Shown here in pieces: positions 11,650 to 25,100 of a stretch of DNA of 64,000 nucleotides (the first letter of the stretch is position 1; every line of letters starts with the position of its first letter). This DNA comes from Gordionus sp. m RMFG-2023 (lineage: Eukaryota; Nematomorpha; Gordioida; Chordodea; Parachordodidae). The position numbers and the translations under genes were made by a program. The stretch spans positions 84,421,561 through 84,485,560 of the forward strand of contig NC_088775.1 of the NCBI RefSeq assembly GCF_954871325.1, in the 5' to 3' direction. The notes under the pieces were generated by a model. That model saw nothing but the letters and a program-made list of their open reading frames with translations, did no database searches and was not told the DNA's origin.

Positions 11650-12635
11650 TGCGCTTATGCAAAATACTATTCTTTCGCGAGTGGGTGCAAGGTATTCACT
11701 TATATTTCCATTTCAAACCATTTATATTTATTAGTAAATACTTAACCTAGTTTATAAATGAAAATAGTTTTTAAAATTACTCACAAATTATAATAATTTT
11801 TAGTCTAATTAATTTGTTCTCATATGTTCAAAAATTTTATAAACTATAATAAGAAAGAAATAGTTACTATCTAAAAACAATAACAATATAATAACCAAAT
11901 CAAACTCATTTTATATTAGAATATTTAAATTTCGTAAATTATTAGAACATAAAAACAAAGTCAGTAAAAACCATACGAATTTTTTTATTTCCTGGATCAT
12001 AAAAAATTTTTTTTTTAAACCCAAGCAATCGGACTATGAATATTATACTCATCTATAATCCAACCTCCACAATCGGAAAGCTTATAAGAAAATAAAAAAA
12101 AAATTTTGTATCATCATTATCAATCTTAGAGGTATCATAAATATCATTTTAAATTTATCAGGAAGGTGAAGATGTAAATACATTTACAAGTGAAATCAAC
12201 AAGAATAAAACATAAAAAATAATTTTATTTAAAAAAAAACAATTAATATATTATTCATATATATTCTATAAATAAATATAATATAAAATGCATTCAAATT
12301 TCCCGGGCTGGATCCTATTGATTTTAAAATGAATAAATATTTTTTAAAAAAAATAAAATAGATTTAGATATATTTTTTTTAAAAAAAAAAGAAAAATTCA
12401 GAAAAAATTTGTATTTTAAAAAACACACAAAAAATAATAATATTCGTTTATAATCGAACCTTGAATACGAATTCTAATATAATAAATATACTCAGATATG
12501 CACATTAATGTCACAATAACAAAAAAAATATCTTTTTTTAAAAAAAAGTGTAATTCAGTGGGAAATAAAAGCATCATGAGTAGAAATAATATAATAAAGG
12601 ATTATTATAAATTTATGATTAGATATTATTATTAT
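11650..12635. other. AT-rich spacer, no gene seen
   Basis: I see no open frame, structured repeat or element end here. It is simple A/T-rich sequence with many T and A runs. It lies just downstream of the TANGO1-like gene. Confidence 0.5.
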
Positions 12636-12641
12636 TTTATT
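12636..12641 (-). terminator. Candidate poly(A) signal of the TANGO1-like gene
   Basis: AATAAA on the minus strand lies 66 bases past the TAA stop at 12707-12709. In DNA this AT-rich the hexamer is common by chance, so it is only a candidate. Confidence 0.35.
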
Positions 12642-12706
12642 TTACTTTAAGTATATATCGATTATATAATCATTTATGACTTGTAAAAAAAAATTTGAGT
12701 GCCCTT

Positions 12707-15700
12707 TTAGATTAATCTGTCTTTATTGTTCGGATCTTTGGATTGTTTTGGAATATTATTGATAGAGGATGTCGGTGACAAATTATTTATAGGAGAACTC
12801 TGAGCGGTTATTTTGGAAAAATCTAAATATATTTCAAAAAAAAAATTTGGATTATAATAAAAATCAGAGTTAGAAATGCTCTTCAGAAATCAAAAATCTT
12901 TTTGGAGAATTCTCAACAAATTTTGTCTAAACTTCCAACCTTAAAAAATTGTGATTCTTATGCATAAAAAATCTTTTATTATGAAATTTTTTAAATCTTC
13001 AAAATAAATCTTGCTCAAAATTTTGGAAAAAGAAAAATCAAATTAATTTTTTTAAAAAACTCTGATAAAAATACGTTATATAAATTTAGTTAAATAGTTA
13101 AAGTTTCCAATAAAAAAAATATATTTGATTATTTTTTTGTAAGGAAATATGCCAAATTTTTTGCTTCGGCATTGGGTTTGATAAAAAAAATTAAGTTTAG
13201 TGCTCAATGAATATCTGGCTAGGTCTCTCGGATCCGGATTTGAAAATTCACAAACCCGGCCAGGGATTTTTTTATTATTTTACTGTCCAAAATTGGTTAA
13301 AATTTTCGTTATTTAATAATTTTGACTAGATTTTTTGTAAATTGCTTTTAAAGAAAAATTTAAATATAATTTAAATATAATTTTTAATTATATAATTATT
13401 TTTTAAAAAATAAAATTGAAATTGGCCCAGAACGGATTTTTAAAATAACTTGGACTTCCGGGTGGGGTTCTATTGCAGGTCTCTGATATGAAATCAACCT
13501 ATAGCTTAAAGACAATTTTTTTTTGCTTTATAAATGATGGGTATAATAATCGTAGTCTCTAAAACGCAAAATCAATTAGTTAAATGTTTCCAGGTAGGCA
13601 GTTACATTTCTATAATTATCTTCATAGGCTTAAGTGAGGTAGCATAAGTCCATATGAAAAATATGTATTATAAAGTGGCAGATATGGGCTGTTCGTTTAA
13701 GTAAAATGACTATGTAGAAGAGAACAAGAGTTTGAAAAATAAATCTTTCTTTTTGAAGAACAATTTTTGATCAAATTTTACCTTAAAATGCTAAAAACTT
13801 TTGTCATTTTCATGTAAAAAAAATCTTTCCAGGTGAAATCAATATTTTTTTAAAAAATTTGAAGATTTTTTTTCAAACTCTGGTTAAAATGAGTGGCTTA
13901 TTTTTATAGTAAAAACAGATCATGCAAAGAATTCATAATAATATAATTAATACTACTTTGGAAAATTCCGCTTTAAACTGGTTAGTTCATTAAAAAAAAT
14001 AAAAAGTTAATCTGTAATGTAATTTTTCCATTTAACAATATACCTTCAAATACCGTAGAATTTTTATCATCCTTCTTTTTACGACGACGTCGGACATTAC
14101 CTCCTCCGTTTACATTGGCATCGTCTACCTGTATCTGGGGAGGTGGCTTACAAAATGAAGGAAGAGGAAATGGAAATGGGAACATAGGAGGATGGGCCAT
14201 GTTGTTGGGGTTTTGACCACTCTGTAAGGACGATGTGCTGGAAGATATGGTAGTGGGATTTTCAGAAATTAGGGATTTTTTGGTGGTACTACGTTTCTTT
14301 TTGGTCACATTGCCATTGTGATCTGCTGTAGTGTTTAATATTTAAATATTATTACATTTTCTTTAATTAATTCTCCCTTATCTTTTAATTCTTTAACATA
14401 AATAAAAAACCATTGAAAATCAATAAGAGAAAACTATGTACATACCGTTGTTATGATCCGATTCATGGATAGCCGTGGTAGACAAAGTGCCAGGCATAAA
14501 TGAGTTTGAATTCATATCTTAATAATAAATATTTTTTTAAAGTTTCAATATAATATATTAGAAAAAAAAATATGGTTAACAAATGAAATAGATAATAGAT
14601 CCATTTCAAATAGTGATAATTAAACTAGCCAAGTAATCTTGTATATAGTAATTAGTGGCGTAGGGAGGTACATACTAAAAATTAATCGGTCATAATATAT
14701 AATAAATCTGCGGCACAGATAGTAATGACCCATACAAAATAGAGGACGGAGGGACTCGGACATTTTTAAATTGAATTGCCTTGGTGAACAAGAAAAAATC
14801 TAAATTTATTTAGGATTTGGCCGTACTGCAGAAAATAGGCCCGATGTATGGGTCTAGAGATTTTAGTAGCAAAAGGTCAAAAAAAATATAACTGTGCCAA
14901 TTCACCAATTTTTCACCGATATTACTAATAACCGATTGATTTTTATTTACCATCTATCTTTCAGAAAAGAATCAACATTTTCTAATTTAAAAAAAAACCC
15001 AACTAATTTTCAAATATGAATACCCCTTATACATAGTTAGCGCAAATTCGCGGCGAATTATACAAAATATATCGTATTTTTGTATTCTCCACCACGAATT
15101 AACGCTAACTGTGAATGAGGTGAGAGATTAAGTGTATTTTGTTTTTCAAAAGTTAATCATCTCATTTAAAATTTGTAAATGTTTATGACTGAATGTACTG
15201 TTGTTAGGTTCGATTTCCAACTTTTGAGAGCTAAATCAAGATTTTAATCAGAATATTATTACATAAGCCTCATAATTACACCAATAAAAGTTCAAACTTC
15301 TGTCATCTGTGGGCAAAATTTCCAAGCTTGTGTAATTTACTTTAGGCTAAAATCTTGAGTTAGCTTATTTTAAAAATAAGCTAACCTAGCAAGCTGAAGT
15401 AACTCATTAGATATTTTGGAATCCTTTGTTGGAAATAATATAACAAAAAAATATCAAATTTTTAGGTACTCTATCTTTTAAACATCAAAAATTGAATTTT
15501 GGTTCCTTTTTAATCAATTATTATCAAATTATGTATAAAATAGAAGTATTATATAATTATATATAGAATCATAAAATAAGCAAAAAGGGTCGATTTTCTT
15601 AGAAATATAGACTCGATCCTATATTCAAAATAGCTAAATATCGGTATCGATCCAATATTAAATATTGGGATATTTCTAAACATAATGCTCCTCTCCGTTA

Positions 15701-16135
15701 AATATAATTTTAAACTTTCAAATTGCGCTTTAAGGAATAGGTCTGGAGGCGGTAGGAAAGGCGGGGGAGGAAGGAAAGGAAACATCGGAGCCACTTGTTG
15801 TTGCTTGTTAAAATTAGTGGTAGTAGCCTTTTTATTCTTTTTCAGATGGGGTTTCTGATTATTGGATCTGTAACTGTCGGCATCACTGAGATGATTTATA
15901 TCTTCAAATTTATCCGAATCCTTGAATCGATGATTGTTTTTGAGGTCGGATATAGTGGAGAGAAGCGTGGGGTTGAAGTCTGACAAAAGTTCGTATATAA
16001 TTATAACTTCCATGGTTAATTATAAAAAAAATCAAACCAGTATTACAAGTGTATATAAATTATTATAACGAATGAATAGTTTATATATCTCTATCGAAAC
16101 CTGATTTTTCCAGATTCCTTTCGAGCTCGTTCAAC
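12707..16135 (-). CDS. MIA3/TANGO1: Exons 16-20: end of coiled coil and proline-rich tail
   Basis: Exon 16 (16135-16101, 35 nt) completes the helix with LNELERNLEKS. Exon 17 (15979-15716) is Asn/Lys-rich and holds APMFPFLPPPPFLPPP. Exon 18 (14517-14446) adds MNSNSFMPGTLSTTAIHES. Exon 19 (14325-14044) holds a second, related block, MAHPPMFPFPFPLPSF then KPPPQIQ, and a basic RRRRKKKDDK. Exon 20 (12822-12707) ends NNKDRLI and TAA. In TANGO1 the proline-rich tail binds Sec23 through PPP motifs, and the two PPP-bearing blocks fit that. All five junctions agree in phase. Confidence 0.78.
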
Positions 16136-19100
16136 CTTGTCAATATATATATTTTTTAAATAAGAAAAATTATATTTTGTTATTTAAGCCCCCACCCCCT
16201 CGCCATAAAAAAAACGCCCTTAAATAGGTTTCACCGATGAAACTTCTTAAATGTCTTTTTCGGGACTTAGATCATTCCGGCCCATTATTCCTGGAAGGGA
16301 AAAATAGCTTATTAACGATATTCAGGGTAAGGTAGTAGCGAAATACATTAGTAAATAGTTATAGCATAAAGTTATTAATTTTAAAGCATGAATTATGAAA
16401 GTAACTTTAATTAAATACATTTTATAAAATATGAATAAATATAATCAACTTTAAATATATTAAATAACTTAAGATTATATTAAAACACTGATCGATATAA
16501 AAAATAAGGGCGAAAAGGGGTATCACCTGCAAAGATTATTTTTTATAATTCTCTTTCTATTAAATAACGGAAAAAAGTTATATATTTTATTTATTTAAAA
16601 TTTTTTTTAGAAAATGCTATAAACCTTTTAATAATTTAAATTCCCACCTTTATATATTAAGATTAAAAGCTACTTTAAAATCTCCTTCAAGTTTATCTTC
16701 AAATTGTGAAAACTACAAATATAAATCTATAAACTACTCATCTATGTTTGGTTGGAAATTTAGTTTAGAATCGAAAAAAATAGGATAATGTCAATTTTAA
16801 CATTCATAAAAAAAAATCATTAATCAATTTATAAAATTTATTAAATAAAAAATATTTGCAAATTCTAAATAAACTCATTTAAGCGTTCATAAGGTTTTAG
16901 AGGAGATAAATCGGCCTGAAAGAAACCAATTTTATGCTGAGATGTGAGATGGTGGATCAAGGGAAAATGGGAATTCAATCCAATCTTAGTCTTACTTTCA
17001 TTTTCATACTCATGAATGCTTATAGGGAAATCAGACCCATTAATACTTGAATTTTGAATGATTATTTTGTTTAAAAACCTTTTTATAAACACTTACATTT
17101 GCCTAAGGCTACGGTTTTCGATCTGCAAGTTGTTGGCTCTTCTCTCGAATGAATGAGCCGTCATCTAAATCGAAAAAATTTTTTATAACAAACTTTTATA
17201 AATCACCGCTAATCGCGATTTGGCAAATTAGAGCCCAGTAAGTTGGCCCGAAGGCGGGCTTAAAATAATTTGTATAATTATGAGTAAAATATATTTTAAA
17301 AAAATGAACTAATATTTACAAGCAAAAAAAATAATTTATCTTAATTTATTCAAAAATAGAAAATCAGAAAAATATTATCAATCAAAATGCATTAGGGTTA
17401 ATAAAAAATAAAATAAGAGATATCTATCTGGCCCAGAACGAAAACTCGTATTAAATCTTAATAGTCCATTTCGGTTAAGGTAGATTTCGAATGAGATACA
17501 AAATAAGCTTAGGCGCAACTGATCAATTTTAAATTTATCACCAAATATTAATATCATAAAATGGATGTCCAAATTTAATCATAGATGGGGAAGGGAATTC
17601 AATATCAATCTTCTGCCCAATTATTTTTATCTTAAATTTAATCGTATAACCAAGAGTTATAACAGTTACATTATTTTCCTTCAGCGTTTTATAATTTTAC
17701 CGATTTCGTTAAAAATACCTTACATTCAAATAGTCTAATAAATATTTTAAAAAATTGACAGGATACGACTCAGATCTTTAAAAAAAATTCTCGGATTGAA
17801 TCTATCGGATTTTTTTCAGATCTGTACTGGAGTTTTGTCAAAGTTAAGTGAACACTGGTATATTAATATGATATTTTCAAAAATTGGGTATTAAAAACAG
17901 GCAAGCACAATAATTATTTCCAACGGTTAAAAAATACTTTTTATAATAGAAAAACAATATCAAATAAGCATGTTCTGATTAATAAAAATAATAAATTACT
18001 TTGTGTTTATTCGCAGCATCTTCTAACTCGATATTCTAAGTTTTTTTAAAAAAAAAACAATATTATTTAGTAATAATATTTTGTTATACAAAAAAAAATG
18101 AAAGTTAAATAGCCCATAAGATTGTATAAAAATGATAAATATTTTATTTATTTCAATTTTCAAATCAAACGCTATGGACACAATATTATAAAAATGGAAA
18201 TCGTAAAAATCAAGTCTGATATAACATAGGATGAATTAACAATTCTACCTCGAGGATCAAGAAAGAATAGGGTGATTACAATAAAATGCTGGAAATGAGC
18301 TATTTTTTAAACGTTTATAAGCGAAAATGATGTAATTAAATATTTTTTTAAAATATGAATTATTGTAGAAAATAGAGTAATACAAAAAATAAATAATGGT
18401 GGAATCAAGATTTTATATATAAAAAAATACCTCTCAAGATTCGGTCAAGGGGGTCATACCTTTATGTCATTTATATGTGAAATCTCGAGGTTTGGGTAAT
18501 ATTTTTTTAGCTATAATAATAGATTAGTTGTTTTTTTGTAAAAAACGTCTAAATAGAGGTTTTCAACAACATTACACATGCGTAACGAGACCAAAATATT
18601 ATGGCTACCAATACTAATATCAACCAATGGAAAATCAAATATTGGTACAGTAATGTATTATCAATTGTTTTTAACTTTCAAAAATGGGAAATTTTACAGT
18701 TTACTCTTTTTTTTTGATACACGGGGAAAATAAAATGTAACATATATTAAAAATTAATCAGGTTGTTGCCAAACTGAGTAGAGATGGTAAAGTAAAATGA
18801 TGACATCTTCGATTATTTAAAAAAAAATAAAATAAATAATAAATTTAAGACAATTATTATTATACTTTTTGTTTCAATTCCCTGAGCTGGTCATTGTGCT
18901 CCTTCTTCGAATAATCCAAATTTTCCCTTGGAACATTATTTTATAAATATATAATTGTTTTGAATGAATTTATTTGTTTTAAATTAATTAATATTATCTT
19001 TATTTATTTCGTTCCTTCAAATATGTTAGGCAAAACTAATAATAGGCAATATTAAAATCGAAGGGATTCAGTTATTATATTCACCAATCCTTTCCTTCTT

Positions 19101-22100
19101 ATCGCTTTTGGAAAATATAAAAATGTTGTCATAAGTTCATGACCTAGTGGTTAAACAAAATGCGTTTTTTAAAAATAAATAAATAATAATTTAAATTACA
19201 AGTAGACGTCGGCCTTTTTATTGACTTGGTCATATTTCTTCTCCGATTCCTTAAAATTTTGGACCAATTTGTCTCGCTCGATAGTTAATTGCGTAATACT
19301 CCTAATAAATAAATGCACGTGATTAATTATTAAGATCGGTCTACGACTTAAATCAATATTTAAGTTTCAGAGAAAGCTATTTTTTTAAGGGACGCCTGGT
19401 GATCTGAAAAATAAGATCTTTTTTTCCCCAGAAAGCTATAACAATATGCTATTTACAAGTCTTACTGGAGCTTGTAAAAAAGCAATCAATTTCCGTCAGG
19501 CCCTATCCAGGCAGAAGAATTTTCAATATTTAATAAAAGAATGTTGGGGGGGGGGAAGGTGGAATATAATAAAAATTGTGTGTTGTCGAGAAGAATAACG
19601 GATACTTTTGCAATTTGCATTCCTTGTCTTCGAAATATTTTGATATGAAAGACAGCTTTTCCTCCATTTCTTTGTTGGAGGTCTCCAGATCCTTTACGCG
19701 TTTAGAGTCGGTATTCGTCTCCCATTCATTAGCAGTTATTTGATCTGCGAGAAAATATTTTTAATAATATTACCGATAAAGATTATAAAAAAAAATGATG
19801 AACGTGACAAAGAATAGCTATATATCATAGTAAATTCCAATTTTTTTTAAGGATTTTAGAGTAATATAAATTACTGCATTTTTTAATTTTTCAAGCCAGT
19901 CCTGACCAGAATTTTTTTTTTCAAAAAAAATTTTACTTGTCCACCCAGCCCGGCCGAATTTATTTATAAATATAAAGAAATTTATTATATTTTTTTTCAA
20001 TAATGTTTTACATTTTTTATATCGAATATAATCGAGTTTTTTTTATCATTCGGCAAGAAAAAAAATATTAGCTCCTTACTTTTTTTGCAAAAATTTTTAA
20101 AATATAGCTATTTCATTTCAAAATTTAAACTTGACCAATTTTTTTAAAGAAAGTATTAGACCTGATTTTCTTAGATAGGGTTGTTATAAATCCCGATTCG
20201 GGTCGATTTATAAAAACGGACCATTTAAGATTTTTGTAAAAAAACAATATTATGTAAGCTCGGAGATTTTGCTCATAGATGGCAGAACTCGGGCTTAAAC
20301 TTACCTAGCCTACTTTTGCAAATCTCCAATGTATATTATATTATTTTGATGATTATATAATTGTAGAGTGCGAGCTGTGGTGAGGGAAGAAAGGCACAAT
20401 TGCTCAAAATAAGGAATTTAAATTTTTTTTTTACCTTAAACTTACTTCCTTTAAAATGTTACGTCAAATTTCAATAATTATTTTGTCTATAAATTTTTGT
20501 GATAAATAAAATATGGGTGTGTCCAGGTTTTCGACTTTAGCCTAAACCAAACAGTTTTAGAACTAGGATACCCTATTATGTTTGTTATAAGTGTTTGGTA
20601 GCATCATTATTCCTTATTTTGTTTTTGTTGTTTTTCTCTTACTTTTTAGACTGTTTAGTAGAAGTTATATAGCAGTATAGTAGACCAGCTGGACCCACCC
20701 ATAAATGAAAAAAAGAAATTTATAAACTTTTTAATTCCCATTTTTCTTGATCGAGTACAATGACTTTCGCTTTCAAATCTTGTAATTCCTGATTCAGATC
20801 TTTAGCTTCCTTCATGTGCTTTATAAGAGTACAAAGAGTAAAATAATAATAATTATTATATTAAATCATCAAGTTGATAAATTCATCAAAAAAAGAGAAT
20901 AATATGGAGGAATAATCTTTCTATTTTATGTACCCCCCCCCTCCCCAATTTGTGCAAGCACATGTGGCGTCTGGTCGAATTAAAGGGAGGTAGGAGCTCT
21001 GTTCTCCATTTTTAAAATTATATACGGGCTGTAAGATTGGGTGCCTTTTTTTAAAAAATATTAACTAAATTATTTTCTTTGTTTCACTTTCGCTTTTATT
21101 TTAATTCACCAAGGTTCAATTATAATCATCCAATGCCAAAGATACTAATTACTTAGGCAAAGTTTAAATTTATTACAAATAAAAATGGCGAAATAAATCT
21201 AAACATACGCCAAGGAATAAATTAAAAACTAAGAATAAAAAAAATTATTATTCTAATAAATGAATATTGATAATGAATATTATTTTGAAAAACCGTCATT
21301 TTTATTTTTAAAAAAAACATTTGTGAATCTTTATTTCTCTTTTATTCATAAGAGAATAAAAATTTAGTATTATTTATTCATAAATTTCATTCATTAATAA
21401 ATATTAGAGAGAACTTGTTAAATATGTGCTTAAGATGAATTATCGAAAAAATGCAAAATTTGAAAGTTAGAGAGAGAACTATATGCTCCGACAACCTAGC
21501 TGATAAGATGAATATTAAGATAGAATTTTTAAAAATCGCTTTCTTGAATAAAAAGGAATTGATGATATATTTTACCTTAATCAGGGTTGCCTGATCCATT
21601 TGCGATATTGAACCCTTGATTTCTTGATTAACATTGGCAGATTCCTGTATATTTTCAAAAGTTTTAGGCACCGAAACATAAATACTCTTTGCGAAAGCGG
21701 CATCCGGTTGCATTCATGGTAGCGTAGGAATGTGACTTTACGTCAAAACAGCTGATTTGACAGCTTCTAGCAAGAGACATTCAAAGTGATTTTAAAAATA
21801 GGCCTGTGTTTGGCAGATATTTGATTTTTCCGTAAAATTTTAATAGAGCCAACTTGGCAAAATTATGATATATATATTATTTTTTTAAATTTAAAGGTAA
21901 TGTTTCGATTAATACTATTGGAAAATAAATTACAATATATGCTAATCGCTTTATATTTTAAGAGCTGCCTAAACAATAATACTTATAAATCTATAAATAA
22001 AATAGTAAATTGACCAAAGAGGAAAAATTAAACAAGTATTTTTATGATATGATCGAATTACAAAATACGGGTATCAAACATGATTTATAAAACGGTTTTT

Positions 22101-25100
22101 GTAGAAATAGAGCCATATAGTAGATATTCAAGAGCCTTAAATATTAAAAATGCGTTGACCGAAAATTTTGTCTAAAAAAAATAAAAGATCCAGCCAGGCT
22201 GGGCCTTACTTTTCGTAAAATTTTAACAGGCCAGGTTGGTAAATTAGGTTTAACAAATTTATCGGTCGTAGATGAGCCGGAAAAACATTTAAATAACGGA
22301 CCGGGTTTTGCAGATCTCTAATTAGACCTGATGATAATCAGGCATGGAGAATGCTACTGAAGGAAGTTGAAGTAAGTCTTCCTGTTTTTCAAGATACTAT
22401 AAAATCTTGTTGCATTTCGCATAACATAATTATTTTAGATAAGGAAAATTTAAGCAATTTTTTGATGGGTTAATTTGCAAAAAATTGAGAATTTTACTAA
22501 AGGAAATTGAAGTGAGACTTTCTGTTTTTCAGGATGTTATAAAATCCTGTTGATTTTTACGTAAATATTTTAGACAAGAAAAAATTTTCTAATTTTAGCC
22601 TTTGAAATTTGGGTGCTCAAATTATGGAACCAGCAACAAAGTATTAAAAATACTACAAATAAAAATGTAAGAAATATGTTTTCTTATTATTTTAAATTAC
22701 AATTGATATACTTCTATGGCAAAATAACATTATTAAATAACACTAATATTTATAATAAACATATTAAATTTTTTCTTTATCATAATCAACATTTTTTTAA
22801 TAATATGAAATATAATATTTATAATAAAATATATAAATTTTTTATCATTAATAATGAATATAGAATAAACTGTCTGCATTAAGTTTATTTTATCTTGTCT
22901 CAACGCTCAGGTGGAAGTGCCAGTAGCTTTCCATCTATATTTTTTTTTCAAAAGCAGAGGATGTTTTGCTTGCCTCTATTTACAATCTTTCATGTATAGA
23001 TATTTATTCATGATATCCTTGCTTGACTTTTGGAATAGCACTATCAATAATAGAGCAACAATCTGATTATTCTTTACCTAAATTCACATATTTTTTTAGT
23101 GACCATTTGAAAAATAAGCGGAATAATTTAAAAAACTATCAACTTAAAAAGTTAGATACCAAGTAGGTCAGCAGGGTTAGCCTATATACCTTCATGGCCA
23201 TTATATGATGCATCATACTTTTTAATCAGTTCATTCAATGCCACGCACCCCAAAAATCAAATCTTAATACTTCATGAAATTCGAATATAACACTAACACC
23301 CAAACTAATTATTATTGATGGGCCAAACGACTTATCAAATGAAGAAAAATTTATAAACAATCAAAATCCCATAAAAAAGAAGAATAAAATTTTGAAGAAT
23401 TATTTTAAAAAATATCAGAAACTTCTGTTTTTTGCTAAATATATAGATGAAGAACTATTGGCTCCATCATTTGAGCATAGAGATAAAATCGATATGGACC
23501 TAATGCAAATTTTTTTATAAGGGTCAACTTATTAAAAAATAAATTAATTTTATAATTCATTATTAATGATAAATAAAATTAAATAAAATGTGGATTAAGA
23601 TAAAATAAGAATAATTAAATAAGTATGCTATCCATTTTAAAAAAAATATATATATTAAACTTATTAAAAGTTTATTATTGATATTATGCAATAATTTGCC
23701 ATGGCAATATATCAATTGAGATTATTAAAATAATGAGAAAACATATTGTATTTTTATATCGATTCGTAGTATTTATTTATAATACTTTGCTGGTTCAATA
23801 ATTGACTACTAAATATTTACCTTTATAACTTATCCAAAATAATGTTTTGTGAATTATATAACATCCTCAAAAACATGAAAACTTCCTTCAAAAAAATTCT
23901 CCTTTTGTAGTAACGTGTCCAAAACCACACTATACAACTGTTTAGCCCTAGAAAGACAGTAGTTAAAATTTTTGCCTGTTGATGCTACAATGTTAGAGGT
24001 TGTTGGGAATTGGAATAGGAGTTCTCCGTTTTTAGCTTTTTTATAGATAATAAGAAGTTTTTAATTCTCCTTTATCAATCAGGCTTCCATAACTTCTTAC
24101 ATCGAAAATCATAAATTTTCCATTATAATTCATGATGTGCCATTTGATTTTTATATAAAGGAATATTTGTAATGAATTATTATTACATTTAGAATTAATT
24201 AAATAAATGTAGTTATCAACGAGAGCTATTTATTTTTAATAAAATAAATAATAAAAAAACGATTAAATATTTACCTTATTAAAAAAATCACTATGAATAT
24301 CTTGTTGGAAGCCGTCAAAAAACAAGTCGGGTTCTGACGCTACTAACATAAAGATTTAATACGAGATTTACCTTTAATTTTTGCAACACTTTCTCCATCG
24401 CTTCGACTTTTTCTGAATCGTGGATAGCTTTCAGCTTTAGGTCCTCCTTTTCGCCTCTTAAAATCTCGATTTCGGTATTTTTGGTTTCTAAACATCGCGT
24501 TATTTGATCGAATTGGGATTTCACAGAGGTGATCTTGTTTTTTTTGCATAAATAATATTCTATATCTATCCGATTTTTCCTTTATTTGATGATGGGTGCA
24601 TCAGGAATTTGCCCTTATTTTAATGAAAGGTGATTCAGAAATTTTCCATTATTTTGATAAAATGTTAATTTAGTGTAGTATATGGTGAGCTAGCGTCAAA
24701 TTTAATAAAACGCGCTCAAAAAACGATTTAAAGTTTTAAAAATAACACATTGCCGCTAACATATATATCTAATACCTTCAATATGAACAAATATTTAAAA
24801 CATATACCCAAATAAGTTAATTTTTAGTTGTCGATTTCATAATAACTCCAAAAATTGTCTCTAAATGTACAATAAAAATTTAAACTATACTTTTGTAATT
24901 TGTCTAAAAAAAATTAAATCTAGGGGTTTTGCATACCCTATTTTAGATCTATTCTTGCCCTAATATATATTCGCAAAAGGTTTGGGTAAATTAAATTTTT
25001 TCCTGGATATATAAACAAAGAAATTGAAATGCGTTAAAATTTAAAGATCGTAAGTCTTTAAGCCTTAAATTAAAGATGAGGGTTTAAATGTGTACTCAAA

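Noticed and set aside
16865-17092. 75-codon minus-strand frame as a terminal exon ending in ERLNEFI
   Set aside because: Its only workable acceptor does not fit the phase of the upstream coiled-coil exon; the 16101-16135 exon fits better.
22613-22882. 89-codon plus-strand frame rich in Asn, Tyr and Lys
   Set aside because: Composition is what AT-rich DNA gives by chance; no splice or family signal.
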